Shown here piece after piece: positions 1-8,881 of a stretch of 64,000 bases of DNA. Each line of letters starts with the position of its first letter. Position 1 is the stretch's first letter. The notes under the pieces are model-generated. The model ran no database searches, was not told the origin of the DNA, and saw only the letters and a list, made by a program, of their open reading frames with translations. The DNA is from Tenacibaculum haliotis (GTDB taxonomy: Bacteria > Bacteroidota > Bacteroidia > Flavobacteriales > Flavobacteriaceae): contig NZ_JAOBTH010000026.1 in NCBI RefSeq assembly GCF_025215075.1, forward strand, positions 124,001 through 188,000, written 5' to 3'. A program made the translations under genes and the position numbers.

Positions 1-208
1 AATTTTAGAAACAATGGCTTCTAAATACAAAGACGAAGACGTTAACACGATTGATGGTGTAAAAATTGATTTTGAAAACGAGTGGGTACACTTACGTAAA
101 TCTAATACTGAACCTATTATTAGAATTTACACCGAAAGTACCAGTCAAGAAAATGCAGATACACTTGCAGAACGATTTATAGCAGAAATAGCACAAATTA
201 TAAAATAA
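1..208 (+). CDS. glmM: Phosphoglucosamine/phosphomannose mutase, C-terminal end (partial)
   Basis: Only the last 68 or so codons are inside the window; the reading frame is open to the left edge. The fragment carries the C-terminal phosphate-binding signature of the alpha-D-phosphohexomutase family, here RKSNTEPIIRIYTE (family consensus R-x-S-G-T-E-P), where the G is replaced by N, as is common in Bacteroidota GlmM-type proteins. In this family the loop holds the phosphate of the sugar substrate; GlmM converts glucosamine-6-phosphate to glucosamine-1-phosphate for peptidoglycan and LPS. The choice of GlmM over phosphomannomutase cannot be settled from this end alone. An internal ATG at 14 is not a start. 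Confidence 0.8.
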   Translation, partial: ILETMASKYKDEDVNTIDGVKIDFENEWVHLRKSNTEPIIRIYTESTSQENADTLAERFIAEIAQIIK

Positions 209-423
209 AATTATCTAGTTTTTTACTGATTCGGAAACTATTCATAATAGCAAATTCAGTGAACAATCATTAGATCATTTTTAATATTACAAAAATATTT
301 TTTTTAATAGGAGGAATGTTCATTGTATAATAAACAAAAGTTACAAATAAGTTAAAAGTATCATCTTTTTAGGCTAGCTCTTAAGATACTCTTAATTTTA
401 TATCATAAATACAGTATCAGATT

Positions 424-1890
424 ATGAATTTAGAGCAATATTTTGCTAAGTTTAAAAAGAACATTGTTGGTATCAACCAAACATATCAATCTCCTTACGG
501 AGAACAAAAAATGATATATACTGACTGGACCGCAAGTGGTAGATTATACAGACCTATAGAAGAACAATTATTAAATAAATTTGGGCCATTTGTAGCAAAT
601 ACACATACCGAAACATCAACTTCAGGTGCTGCTATGACTTTAGCCTACCACGAAGCACGAAATATTATTAAACGTCATGTAAATGCATCAAAAGATGATG
701 TACTAATTACAGAAGGTTCTGGAATGACAGGTGTTGTAAATAAGTTTCAACGAATTTTAGGTTTAAAAGTTTCAGAAAACTTAAAAGAGCATACAGATAT
801 TCCAGAAGAAAAGCGTCCTATCGTTTTTGTGAGCCATATGGAGCATCACTCTAATCAAACATCTTGGGTAGAAACGATTGCTGATGTAGCAGTTATTCCT
901 TGTAATAGTGAAGGTAATATATGCTTAGATATATTTGAAGAAATTATAAAAGAGTATATAGATAGACCAATAAAAATTGCCTCGATTATTGCTGGTTCTA
1001 ACGTAACAGGTATTAAAACCGACTATCATAAAGTAGCTTCATTAATTCATAAGTATGGCGGTTTATGTTTTGTAGATTTTGCTTGTTCTGCACCGTATGT
1101 TGATATAAACATGCATCCAGAAAATGAAAATGAATATTTAGATGCAATTTTCTTTTCTCCTCATAAATTCTTAGGAGGGCCAGGAAGTTCTGGAGTATTA
1201 ATTTTTAATAAGAAATTATATAAAAATATGATTCCTGATAACCCAGGTGGAGGTACTGTAAGTTATACAAACCCTTGGGGAGAGCATGATTATTTTGATG
1301 ATATTGAGGCTCGTGAAGATGGCGGAACGCCTGCTTTTTTACAAACAATGAAAATAGCATTGTCTATTCAGCTAAAAAATCAGATGGGAACTGATAAAAT
1401 GAAGCAACGTGAAGATGAAATAAATCCTATTATTTTTAAGTGTTTAGAAAATTTAGAAGGCGTAAAAATATTAGCACCAAACAATAAAGATCGATTGAGT
1501 ATTTTTTCTTTCTATTATGAAAAGTATCACTTTAACTTAGTTGTTAAGCTGTTAAACGATCGTTTCGGAATTCAAACAAGAGGAGGTTGTTCTTGTGCAG
1601 GTACTTACGGACATTTTTTATTAAATGTAGATTTAAATACATCACATAAAATTAAAGATCAAATTTCTGAAGGATGTAATACTGATAAACCAGGTTGGGT
1701 ACGTTTATCTGTACACCCTACAGTAACAGATAAGGAAATAGCGTTTATTTGCAATTCATTAAATACCTTAACTCAGAATATAGCAGAATGGTCGAAAGAT
1801 TATAAATATGATATGGCTAAAAATGATTATGTTCATAAACTTACTGAACCAATAGAAAAAGAAATAATTGCTGACTGGTTTACCTTATAA
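424..1890 (+). CDS. Class-V PLP-dependent aminotransferase / cysteine desulfurase-like protein
   Basis: A 488-residue fold-type I PLP enzyme. The PLP lysine is K248 in the SPHKFLGGPGSSG motif, the cofactor-binding aspartate lies in VDFACSAP (about 218), and a GGCSCAG loop (C389, C391) sits where cysteine desulfurases and selenocysteine lyases place the catalytic cysteine. The protein is longer than SufS (about 405 aa), because of extra sequence around residues 110-135 and 395-425. Substrate is not known; sulfur transfer from cysteine is one possibility, another is a kynureninase-like or epimerase-like lyase. It is followed by the M14 peptidase after one base and then by an Lrp regulator, so a role in amino-acid or peptide catabolism is plausible. 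Confidence 0.85.
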   Translation: MNLEQYFAKFKKNIVGINQTYQSPYGEQKMIYTDWTASGRLYRPIEEQLLNKFGPFVANTHTETSTSGAAMTLAYHEARNIIKRHVNASKDDVLITEGSGMTGVVNKFQRILGLKVSENLKEHTDIPEEKRPIVFVSHMEHHSNQTSWVETIADVAVIPCNSEGNICLDIFEEIIKEYIDRPIKIASIIAGSNVTGIKTDYHKVASLIHKYGGLCFVDFACSAPYVDINMHPENENEYLDAIFFSPHKFLGGPGSSGVLIFNKKLYKNMIPDNPGGGTVSYTNPWGEHDYFDDIEAREDGGTPAFLQTMKIALSIQLKNQMGTDKMKQREDEINPIIFKCLENLEGVKILAPNNKDRLSIFSFYYEKYHFNLVVKLLNDRFGIQTRGGCSCAGTYGHFLLNVDLNTSHKIKDQISEGCNTDKPGWVRLSVHPTVTDKEIAFICNSLNTLTQNIAEWSKDYKYDMAKNDYVHKLTEPIEKEIIADWFTL

Positions 1891-1891
1891 T

Positions 1892-2944
1892 ATGAATTTA
1901 TTAACGCCCTCTTTTTTAGAAGAAACCTACGCTAAAATAAAAGAAGAAAAAATAGGAGGTAGGTATATTACTTTAAAAGATATAAAACCTCTTTATAATG
2001 ATTTACATACAATTATTCAGTCAGCTATAATTGGTCAATCAGAACAAGGAAGAGATATTTATCAACTTAAATTAGGTTCAGGAGCAAAAAAAATACTTGT
2101 TTGGAGCCAAATGCATGGTAATGAAAGTACTGGAACCAAAGCTGTTTTTGATTTTTTAAACTTTATTAAATTATATGCCAATAATAAAATTGTAGCTTCA
2201 ATTTTAAATAATTGTAGCATTACTATTATACCGATGTTAAATCCTGATGGAGCAGAAGTTTATACACGTGTTAATGCAAAAGAAGTAGATTTAAATAGAG
2301 ATGCAGTTGCTTTAGCGGCAAAAGAAAGTAAATTATTACGAAAAATATTAGATGAATTTAAACCTGACTTTTGTTTTAATCTTCACGACCAAAGAACAAT
2401 ATTTGGAGTGGAAGGAAGCAACAAGCCAGCTACAATTTCTTTTTTAGCTCCGTCTGAAGAAAAAAATAGAGAAATTACACAAGGTCGTAAAGAAACCATG
2501 AATGTAATTATTTCGATGAACAACTTGTTACAAAAATTAATACCCAATCATATTGGTCGTTATACTGATGAGTTTTATCCAACGGCAACAGGTGATAATT
2601 TTCAGAAATTAGGACATAATACAATTCTAATTGAAGCAGGCCATTATCCGAATGATTATGAACGAGAAATTGTAAGAAAATATAATTTTTATGCGCTTTT
2701 ACAAGGGATTTATCATATTTCAACAACTGAAAATTTCACAAATTATTTAGATTATTTATCTATCCCTAACAATATCAAGAACTTCTATGATGTTATTTAT
2801 AGGGATAAAAATAATAAAAAAGATGTCGCTTATCAGTATGTAGAGAAATTAGAAAACGGTAAATTTACCAAGATTTTAATTAAAGAGAATGAAGGTGATT
2901 TATCTTCATATATAGCACATGAGGAATTTAACAAAGAATGTTAA
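1892..2944 (+). CDS. M14-family zinc carboxypeptidase-like protein
   Basis: A 350-residue zinc metallopeptidase of the carboxypeptidase A (M14) superfamily. The zinc ligands are visible in order: H75 and E78 in MHGNES, and H165 in NLHDQ; the substrate-binding N-R pair is in LNRD (about 134-135), and the catalytic glutamate is E248 in LIEAGHYP. No signal peptide is seen, so it is probably cytoplasmic and acts on small peptides or amide conjugates rather than on food protein. A longer frame opens at a TTG at 1868 inside the upstream gene, but the ATG at 1892, directly after the aminotransferase stop, is the natural start and implies translational coupling. Confidence 0.85.
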   Translation: MNLLTPSFLEETYAKIKEEKIGGRYITLKDIKPLYNDLHTIIQSAIIGQSEQGRDIYQLKLGSGAKKILVWSQMHGNESTGTKAVFDFLNFIKLYANNKIVASILNNCSITIIPMLNPDGAEVYTRVNAKEVDLNRDAVALAAKESKLLRKILDEFKPDFCFNLHDQRTIFGVEGSNKPATISFLAPSEEKNREITQGRKETMNVIISMNNLLQKLIPNHIGRYTDEFYPTATGDNFQKLGHNTILIEAGHYPNDYEREIVRKYNFYALLQGIYHISTTENFTNYLDYLSIPNNIKNFYDVIYRDKNNKKDVAYQYVEKLENGKFTKILIKENEGDLSSYIAHEEFNKEC

Positions 2945-3027
2945 TAATTAAATATTTCTCAACAAAAGTGTTTTTAAATTAGAAAAAAATTATATTTTAG
3001 CAGTATTACTTGAAGAAAACAGAAATA

Positions 3028-3507
3028 ATGAAAAAGTTTGTATTAGATGAAATTGATCATCAAATTTTAGATATTTTAATTGAAAATGCACGTACTCCTT
3101 TTACTGACATTGCAAAAAAATTATTAGTATCAGCAGGAACAATTCACGTACGTGTTAAAAAAATGGAAGATGAAGGAATCATTCAGGGTTCGACATTAAC
3201 GTTGAATTATGATAAAATGGGTTATACCTTTATTGCCCATGTTGGTGTGTATTTAGAAAAAACATCAATGACACAACACGTTTTAGACAGCTTACGCTTA
3301 ATTCCTAATATAACTGTTGCTTATGTAACAGCAGGGAAATACAATATTTTTTGTAAGGTGAGAGCTAAGAGTACAAACGATGCAAAGGATGTTATTTACA
3401 AAATAGATGATATTAACGGAGTTAATCGTACAGAAACGATGATTTCTTTAGAAGAAAGCATTAATGATAAAAAGCGTTTAATGCACGCTATTTTTCAAGA
3501 AATTTAA
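3028..3507 (+). CDS. Lrp/AsnC-family transcriptional regulator
   Basis: A 159-residue protein with the usual two parts: an N-terminal winged helix (residues about 5-50, with DHQILDILIENARTPFTDIA and the recognition-helix region GTIHVRVKKMEDEGII) and a C-terminal RAM/ACT-like domain (about 65-150) that in this family binds amino acids and drives oligomerisation. The start is taken as the ATG at 3028; an in-frame TTG 18 bases earlier is less likely. It follows the aminotransferase and peptidase on the same strand, 83 bases after the latter, so it may report amino-acid supply to them. A strong hairpin terminator follows. Confidence 0.9.
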   Translation: MKKFVLDEIDHQILDILIENARTPFTDIAKKLLVSAGTIHVRVKKMEDEGIIQGSTLTLNYDKMGYTFIAHVGVYLEKTSMTQHVLDSLRLIPNITVAYVTAGKYNIFCKVRAKSTNDAKDVIYKIDDINGVNRTETMISLEESINDKKRLMHAIFQEI

Positions 3508-3521
3508 GAATAAATCATATA

Positions 3522-3558
3522 AAAAAAGGGTTGTATATTTAAATATACAACCCTTTTT
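3522..3558. terminator. Bidirectional intrinsic terminator
   Basis: A nearly perfect inverted repeat (AGGGTTGTATATTT / AAATATACAACCCT) flanked by an A-run on the left and a T-run on the right. It can end the Lrp gene on the plus strand and the convergent pseudouridine synthase gene on the minus strand. Confidence 0.85.
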
Positions 3559-3608
3559 TATTAACTTTAAATACTAGTTTTTATAATCCACAGATAGCTT
3601 TTATTTAT

Positions 3609-4304
3609 TTAAATATCCCAATTAAAACGTTTAAAAACAATATTCCAGTCATTTGGTAAATCAGCCTTTATTAGTTGTTTTTCGTTAGAAAAAGGATGTA
3701 CAAATTCTAGTGAATATGCGTGTAAAAAAAGGTTTTCACAATTAAAATGATCAATAAACATTACATTGTGATTTTTGTCACCATATTTAGGATCACCAAT
3801 AAGTGGATGACTGATTTTATTCATATGAATACGCAGTTGATGTAATCTTCCTGTAGCAGGTTTCATTTCTACTAAACTATATCGAGAACTATCATAGGGT
3901 TTTACAGGAATATCAACAATAACATTAGCAACTGTTTTTAAATGTGTTTCAGCCTCTTTATAAACATCCGAATCTCTTCCTTTTACAGGAGAATCAATTA
4001 CTTTACTTTCAGGAGAATGCCCTCTTACAATTCCGTAATATGTTTTTTGAATCTCATTATTTGTAAATAATTCCTGAAATTTAGACACATGTTTGGTTTC
4101 TTTTGCTAACAAAATAACTCCAGAAGTTTTTCTGTCTAACCGATGTATCGGATAAAATTTATGTCCGAATTGATTGAACAACAACTGCAATAAAGAATCT
4201 TCATCAGAAACATTTCGTGAATGATACGCATGATGCACAACTACATTATTTGGTTTAGAAACACAAAGTATATAGTCGTCTTCAAAAAGAATAGTAAGGC
4301 TCAT
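3609..4304 (-). CDS. RluA-family RNA pseudouridine synthase (TruC-like)
   Basis: A 231-residue pseudouridine synthase. The catalytic aspartate D57 is in the HRLDRKTSGVILLAK motif, and the conserved C-terminal binding segment GRLHQLRIHMNKISHPLIGDPKYG is intact. It lacks the N-terminal S4 RNA-binding domain of RluC/RluD, and its length fits TruC, which modifies U65 of tRNAs, or a short RluA-type enzyme. The target RNA cannot be read from sequence. Its start lies 4 bases from the stop of the upstream MFS gene on the same strand, so the two are probably co-transcribed. Confidence 0.9.
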   Translation of the reverse strand: MSLTILFEDDYILCVSKPNNVVVHHAYHSRNVSDEDSLLQLLFNQFGHKFYPIHRLDRKTSGVILLAKETKHVSKFQELFTNNEIQKTYYGIVRGHSPESKVIDSPVKGRDSDVYKEAETHLKTVANVIVDIPVKPYDSSRYSLVEMKPATGRLHQLRIHMNKISHPLIGDPKYGDKNHNVMFIDHFNCENLFLHAYSLEFVHPFSNEKQLIKADLPNDWNIVFKRFNWDI

Positions 4305-4308
4305 AAAT

Positions 4309-5508
4309 TTAATTATTTGTGATTTTAAGCTTGGTAAAATTTAATAAAACTAATGAGAATATTCCGCAAATTAAAAAACCTAGAAATAAAGGCAGGGTAG
4401 TGGTTTTAACATAAGTTCCTATAAATGTAGCAATAGGAACTGCCATAATTGTAGAAACAAAACCATTTATAGCTGCACCAACTCCGGCAATATGACCTAC
4501 TGGTTGCATAGCTAATGCTCTGATATTACCAAATAGAAAACCGAGAGAGAAAAACTGCAAAGCAAAAAAGGCTAACAATACGTTTATATCCGGATTTTCT
4601 TTCCCGTAAAACAGTACGATATATAATACAGGAATCAGTGTGAAAATTACTAAGAAAGTAGTAATCAGTTTAAACATCCCGAATTTCATAACAAAAGTTC
4701 CGTTTAAAAAAGTAGCAAATCCCACCGAAATAGCTAATCCTGCAAAAATATAGGGGAATTCTTCTACTAAGTCATACTGTACCTGAAAAATTTGTTGTGA
4801 AGCGCTTAAATATACCATAAATGAACCTGTTATAAAACCAGATATTAAAGTAAATACAACGGCTTGTTTATGTTTTAAAAATTCTTTTGTTCCTTCAATA
4901 AAAAGACTGATAGATAGTTTTGTTCTGTTTTCTTTTTTTAATGTTTCTGGTTGGCGCTTCCATAACCAAATCATAACAATAAACCCATATATTAATTGAC
5001 TGTAAAATATAAATTTCCAACCATAAGCATCTAACATTAATTTACCAATAGCAGGTGCTACAACAGGAACTAGAATAAATATCACTACAATAAATGACAT
5101 TATTTTAGCCATGTAATTGCCTTCAAAACTATCTCTTACCATAGCAATACTAATTGTTCTTGGGGCAGATAAACCAATACCTTGTAAAATTCTTCCAAAA
5201 ACCATCATTTCGATGCTCGTTGCACTGATACAAATAAAACTAGCAATTACAAAAACACTAAATCCGAAATAGATAACGGGTTTTCTTCCTAAACTATCGG
5301 ATATAGGTCCCGAAATTAATTGTCCAAACCCCAATCCTAAAAATATCATTGTTATTAATAGTTGATTATCATTTGAGTTTTGTTGTATGTTTATACTAAT
5401 TCCTATTTGTTCTAAAGCAGGTAATAATCCATCTATAGATAATGCAACTAACGACATTAAGGCTGCCATTAAACCTATAAACTCTAATTTTGACTTGTTT
5501 TTTTGCAT
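4309..5508 (-). CDS. MFS multidrug exporter, Bcr/CflA type
   Basis: A 399-residue integral membrane protein with about 12 hydrophobic segments. The N-terminal half carries the DHA1 (12-TM drug:H+ antiporter) signature: the inter-helix 2-3 loop GPISDSLGRKPVIYFG and, in helix 5, the proline-rich stretch VPVVAPAIGKL typical of Bcr/CflA exporters. Members export bicyclomycin, chloramphenicol, sulfonamides or cysteine; substrate is unknown here. Followed by the pseudouridine synthase 4 bases downstream. The 800 bases upstream hold no gene. Confidence 0.88.
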   Translation of the reverse strand: MQKNKSKLEFIGLMAALMSLVALSIDGLLPALEQIGISINIQQNSNDNQLLITMIFLGLGFGQLISGPISDSLGRKPVIYFGFSVFVIASFICISATSIEMMVFGRILQGIGLSAPRTISIAMVRDSFEGNYMAKIMSFIVVIFILVPVVAPAIGKLMLDAYGWKFIFYSQLIYGFIVMIWLWKRQPETLKKENRTKLSISLFIEGTKEFLKHKQAVVFTLISGFITGSFMVYLSASQQIFQVQYDLVEEFPYIFAGLAISVGFATFLNGTFVMKFGMFKLITTFLVIFTLIPVLYIVLFYGKENPDINVLLAFFALQFFSLGFLFGNIRALAMQPVGHIAGVGAAINGFVSTIMAVPIATFIGTYVKTTTLPLFLGFLICGIFSLVLLNFTKLKITNN

Positions 5509-6321
5509 TCGGCAAAAATAGGTGTTTATTTTGAGTAGGATTGTTTATATACTCTTTATTATAAAATAAACTATTTAACATAATATTAATTATAGTACAG
5601 ATGTATTTCATCCATTAGATAGCTATAATTCTATATTATGTAAAATATCCCACAGTGTTTACGTTTTACAAGAATCTATATTACTTGGGTCATTGAACAT
5701 TAGTATTAAGCTATTCGTTTAATTTGAGTATTCTGTACAATAGTTCAACATTTTTTAAATAAGCGATTCTCAAGAAACATTCTAACTATACATTTGTAGC
5801 TATAATTAGACATTATGTAAAATTGCCTCTTGCCAAAATCGCTCGGATTGCTTTTTAAAACTTAAAGCCGAAAAGGCTTTTATTTTTAAACACAATTAGC
5901 CAACGCTTGCAACCGGGTAAAGCTAACATTTCGTTTCTATTGAAATTCTCGTATTTGAAGATGATTCCGTTTATATTTTTTTCAGAAGATTCTCGTTAGA
6001 TATACGCAACAGTACAAAATTACTCTGACGAGATAATTTCTGTACACTTGCTAACTTTGTAGTTTCAATTTATCCTTTTAATTTCTTGCGTTATCTTTTG
6101 CCTTGATGCAAAAAAAACAAAAAATAAAGGCTTCAGAATCCTTTGGAAACAATCACGGTTCATTCGCTATATTTTAGAATACATTCTAACTTGTTAATTT
6201 TCTTTTAAACTTTGTGAAATCAATGGTGTTTAGTACTAAAAATCTAAAATATTCACTCTCATTTCACCTATTGTTTTAGCCAAAACCTTCTGAGGCCGTT
6301 CTTTATAATTCTAACTTCTAT
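5509..6321. other. Gene-poor AT-rich stretch with repeat remnants
   Basis: No convincing reading frame in about 810 bases. Visible structure: two imperfect copies of TAGCTATAATTnnAnATTATGTAAAAT (about 5621-5647 and 5798-5823), and an imperfect palindrome at 6100-6131. Many in-frame stops in all frames and long homopolymer-rich segments suggest decayed sequence. It borders the NAD cluster on one side; a similar desert (10140-10846) borders the other. Confidence 0.5.
6100..6131. repeat. Imperfect intergenic palindrome, probable dispersed repeat copy
   Basis: GCCTTGAT at the left and ATAAAGGC at the right form an imperfect inverted repeat around an A-rich core. Its shape resembles the short extragenic palindromes (GCCTTGAT...ATCAAGGC) often seen between flavobacterial genes. 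One mismatch in the right arm suggests decay. Only a whole-genome search can show whether it is repeated. Confidence 0.35.
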
Positions 6322-7083
6322 TTAACATAATACATCTAGTTGTGTTACAAATTTATCATCTATATCTTTATAACTATTTGTACAATAAATATGGTCAATT
6401 GTTTCTTTTAATTCATCAAAACCATAATTGAATTGTCCGTGAGTTACATATAAAAACACTTTTGATGCGCCTTGCTCTTTTAAAGCTTTGGCTAAAAACT
6501 TAAATGTTCTACCACCATCAGCTAAATCATCAACAATTAAACATTCTTTGTTTTTTACATCACCTTGAATACTAATTACAGGCGCTCCTTCTACCCTAAC
6601 CTTATTAGAAGGAACTAAATCAGCATTTAATGCTTCTGCAATTTCGTGTGTTGTTTTATAGGCGCCAGCATCAGGACTAACTAATACTGGATTACCTATT
6701 GTTTTATATACTTTTTCAACATATTCAAAATGAGAGATTTTCTCTGAATTATTTATTAACGCTAAAGAAATTGAGCTATGTGGATGTAAAATAAAAACTT
6801 TATCAAATTGCATAGAATTAATAAACTTACTGATGATTTTTAAATCAAAAGATTCTCCTTTATTAAAGCGCCTGTCTGAACGTTGACCTATTAAACAAAA
6901 TATAGTCAGTTTAGCGATAGTAGTTTTGTTTTCAGAATTCTCTGCATCCCAAGCTTCTTTAATAGCACCAGCTCTAAATAAATCTTCATAACTATTACCA
7001 CGAATTTTAATATGAATATCTCCGTCTTTAGTAATCTTTGCAGATACTTGTCCGTCTTTAAATTTCTTTATCTCGTATTTCAT
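6322..7083 (-). CDS. Ribose-phosphate pyrophosphokinase-like protein (short Prs homologue) of the NAD cluster
   Basis: A 253-residue relative of PRPP synthetase, about 60 residues shorter than housekeeping Prs (about 310). The ATP-site motif RSDRR (68-72, matching RQDRR of Prs), the metal-binding histidine region LHPHSS (H100, H102), the flexible-loop Lys/Arg pair (K161, R163 in NKVR, where Prs has DKRR) and the PRPP loop VDDLADGGRT (184-193) are all kept, so it looks active. Prs makes PRPP from ribose-5-phosphate and ATP. Its position after nadV matches bacterial prs-nadV operons and phage NAD-restoring pairs (NARP1), in which the Prs homologue instead pyrophosphorylates ADP-ribose. Which substrate applies here is open. 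It overlaps the preceding HAD-like gene by 26 bases. Confidence 0.8.
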   Translation of the reverse strand: MKYEIKKFKDGQVSAKITKDGDIHIKIRGNSYEDLFRAGAIKEAWDAENSENKTTIAKLTIFCLIGQRSDRRFNKGESFDLKIISKFINSMQFDKVFILHPHSSISLALINNSEKISHFEYVEKVYKTIGNPVLVSPDAGAYKTTHEIAEALNADLVPSNKVRVEGAPVISIQGDVKNKECLIVDDLADGGRTFKFLAKALKEQGASKVFLYVTHGQFNYGFDELKETIDHIYCTNSYKDIDDKFVTQLDVLC

Positions 7084-7417
7084 CTGTCAATCTTTTTAAA
7101 TTATTGTACGATTCTTTTAATCCAGCCCTATCGTCTAATAATATATTACAATAAGGCTTTCTAGTTTTCATTAATGGATTCTCATTAATTAATGAGAAAG
7201 GAATATCACGTTCAATTAAATCTTGCTTTATAACGTCTAATTTTTCTCCTTCATTCCCTGTAAATAATATTAACGTGAATCTATAGGATTTACAGATTCT
7301 TAAAAGCTCTACTATAGGTTCATAATTAATACCTTTTCTATGGTAATCGAAAACTGTATTATCATAATCAAATGCTACAAATAGACTTTTATGAGCTAAA
7401 TAATCTTGCTGTTTAAT
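7058..7417 (-). CDS. Small HAD-like phosphatase, probable ATT start
   Basis: A 119-residue frame that has no ATG, GTG or TTG near its beginning. It opens at an ATT (7417-7415) that shares its first base with the nadV stop codon (TAATT, where TAATG would be the usual stop-start overlap). The translation begins with a short tail and then FVAFDYDNTVFDYH, a HAD motif I (DxDxT, nucleophile and acid Asp); LFTGNEG fits motif II (Thr); a lysine in MKTRKPYC and the pair in ILLDDRAG fit motifs III and IV. So a complete minimal HAD fold without a large cap is present. It sits between nadV and the Prs-like gene and overlaps the latter by 26 bases, a tight operon. Substrate unknown; a nucleotide or sugar phosphate is likely from context. 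If ATT is not used, the gene is silent. Confidence 0.6.
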   Translation of the reverse strand: MKQQDYLAHKSLFVAFDYDNTVFDYHRKGINYEPIVELLRICKSYRFTLILFTGNEGEKLDVIKQDLIERDIPFSLINENPLMKTRKPYCNILLDDRAGLKESYNNLKRLTDEIRDKEI

Positions 7418-8871
7418 TAAATATTAGTATTAATTCTTTCTCTAATCTCTTGTAGAGTAATTGGATTTAAAAATTTACCGTTTTCATAAATTACTTGTAA
7501 CTCACCTTTGTTCTCTTCTTCAGAAGTAACCTGGTCTATTAAAACAAATTCATTATTAACTTTATCTACTTTAATTAAACCTTTTGCAGATTTTTTAATT
7601 CCATCATCTGTAATTGGGTCTTTAAAAATCTCTCTTCGTTCTCCGTTAACTACTACAGAAGTAGCTTTCATTGCAAAACCAAAAGTATCTCTTGTATTAA
7701 ACTGATAAGTGAAAGAACCAATTCCTAAAACTACATTAGTAGAAGCAAAACCTTTATCGTGTAATCGTTGACAAATATTTTCTGCTCTTTCCGTAGTAAT
7801 ACTATCTCCATAAATAGCTCCAATATGGCTATCTAAAATTTTAAAACCTTGTTCGTTTACTGTTCCTCCAAAAATATCCCATAGTAACTCTACTACTCCT
7901 TTATCTTTTGGTGCTTTTCCGCCAAGTGTTTTAGTTTCACCACAAATAATATCTACAGGGTCTCCACTATCTGGACGTATTACTAGCTTACCATCTCTTG
8001 CTAAGACTTCCTCTTTTAATTGTGGTAAATAATCTGTTAATACTTTCCATAAATCCCAAGTATCACTTACTACTGATAAGATCCCACTAGAATAAGTATT
8101 CATTAAAGTTTTAAAAGTACCTATTTCATCATCTTTTGTTCCTGCACACATTACAGAGTGTTCTGTTGCATTCACCGAACCTACTACAAAACCTTCTGCT
8201 TTGTAATATTTTCTCAAACTACTTATTATTGGTAAAGTATCAGAACCTAAAAATACTGCTCCGTGTCCCATTCCTGAAGATATAGCGCTTTGTAAACCTC
8301 CCATACCTCGCATTGAAAAATCGTGCCCTTGAAAATCTATAAAAGCTTCATTTTCTTTATCCGTTTTTAACACCCAATTTTTAAAAATTCTCTTATAACG
8401 TAATGCTATAGAAGCTGATGTCATTGGTTGCCATAACATAGTAGATAAAATAGTTTCTAAAAAGTTAGTTATCCAATAGAATTTTTTATCTGTATTTACT
8501 ACAGTAACCATAGGAACTCTAATTGGTACCTCTACTCCTTCTGGAAGTGACTTCACTTTTATTGGTAAATATTGTAAATCGTGTAACTCTTCATAATGTG
8601 TTACATCATAATCAGTACCTAAATACAAAGACAATTCTTCCTTTAACTCATTACAAACTTTTGCCTTAGGTTTTGAAAAGAAATTATCTTGAAAATAATC
8701 GTGTAACCATTGAAAAACGTATTGTTGTCCAAATGAAACTACTTTATCACAACCCTTTGGAGCATATTTATTACTTCTAGGTGTCCAGTTAGAATAAACT
8801 TCTTCTGTTCCTTTAGGATATTGTTGGTGATGTCCTGTTTTGTAACCGTCAGTTAATAATAATCCGTTCAT
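7417..8871 (-). CDS. nadV: Nicotinamide phosphoribosyltransferase
   Basis: A 484-residue Nampt/NadV. It joins nicotinamide to PRPP to give NMN, a direct salvage route to NAD in the cytoplasm. Residues that match human NAMPT are readable: D184 in QGHDFSMRG (nicotinamide selection, D219 in human), catalytic H238 in ATEHSV (H247), and R299/D301 in VIRPDSGDP (R311/D313). Length matches NadV (about 460-490) rather than nicotinate phosphoribosyltransferase (about 390-440). It lies in a minus-strand cluster with a Prs-like protein that could supply its co-substrate, and downstream of a Nudix/NrtR-type protein that probably controls it. Confidence 0.93.
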   Translation of the reverse strand: MNGLLLTDGYKTGHHQQYPKGTEEVYSNWTPRSNKYAPKGCDKVVSFGQQYVFQWLHDYFQDNFFSKPKAKVCNELKEELSLYLGTDYDVTHYEELHDLQYLPIKVKSLPEGVEVPIRVPMVTVVNTDKKFYWITNFLETILSTMLWQPMTSASIALRYKRIFKNWVLKTDKENEAFIDFQGHDFSMRGMGGLQSAISSGMGHGAVFLGSDTLPIISSLRKYYKAEGFVVGSVNATEHSVMCAGTKDDEIGTFKTLMNTYSSGILSVVSDTWDLWKVLTDYLPQLKEEVLARDGKLVIRPDSGDPVDIICGETKTLGGKAPKDKGVVELLWDIFGGTVNEQGFKILDSHIGAIYGDSITTERAENICQRLHDKGFASTNVVLGIGSFTYQFNTRDTFGFAMKATSVVVNGERREIFKDPITDDGIKKSAKGLIKVDKVNNEFVLIDQVTSEEENKGELQVIYENGKFLNPITLQEIRERINTNI

Positions 8872-8881
8872 AATTTCTTTT

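Noticed and set aside
6322..8871. Prophage origin of the prs-nadV pair
   Set aside because: No phage genes adjoin it, and an NrtR-type regulator with own promoter suggests a host operon; the phage link is by family analogy only.
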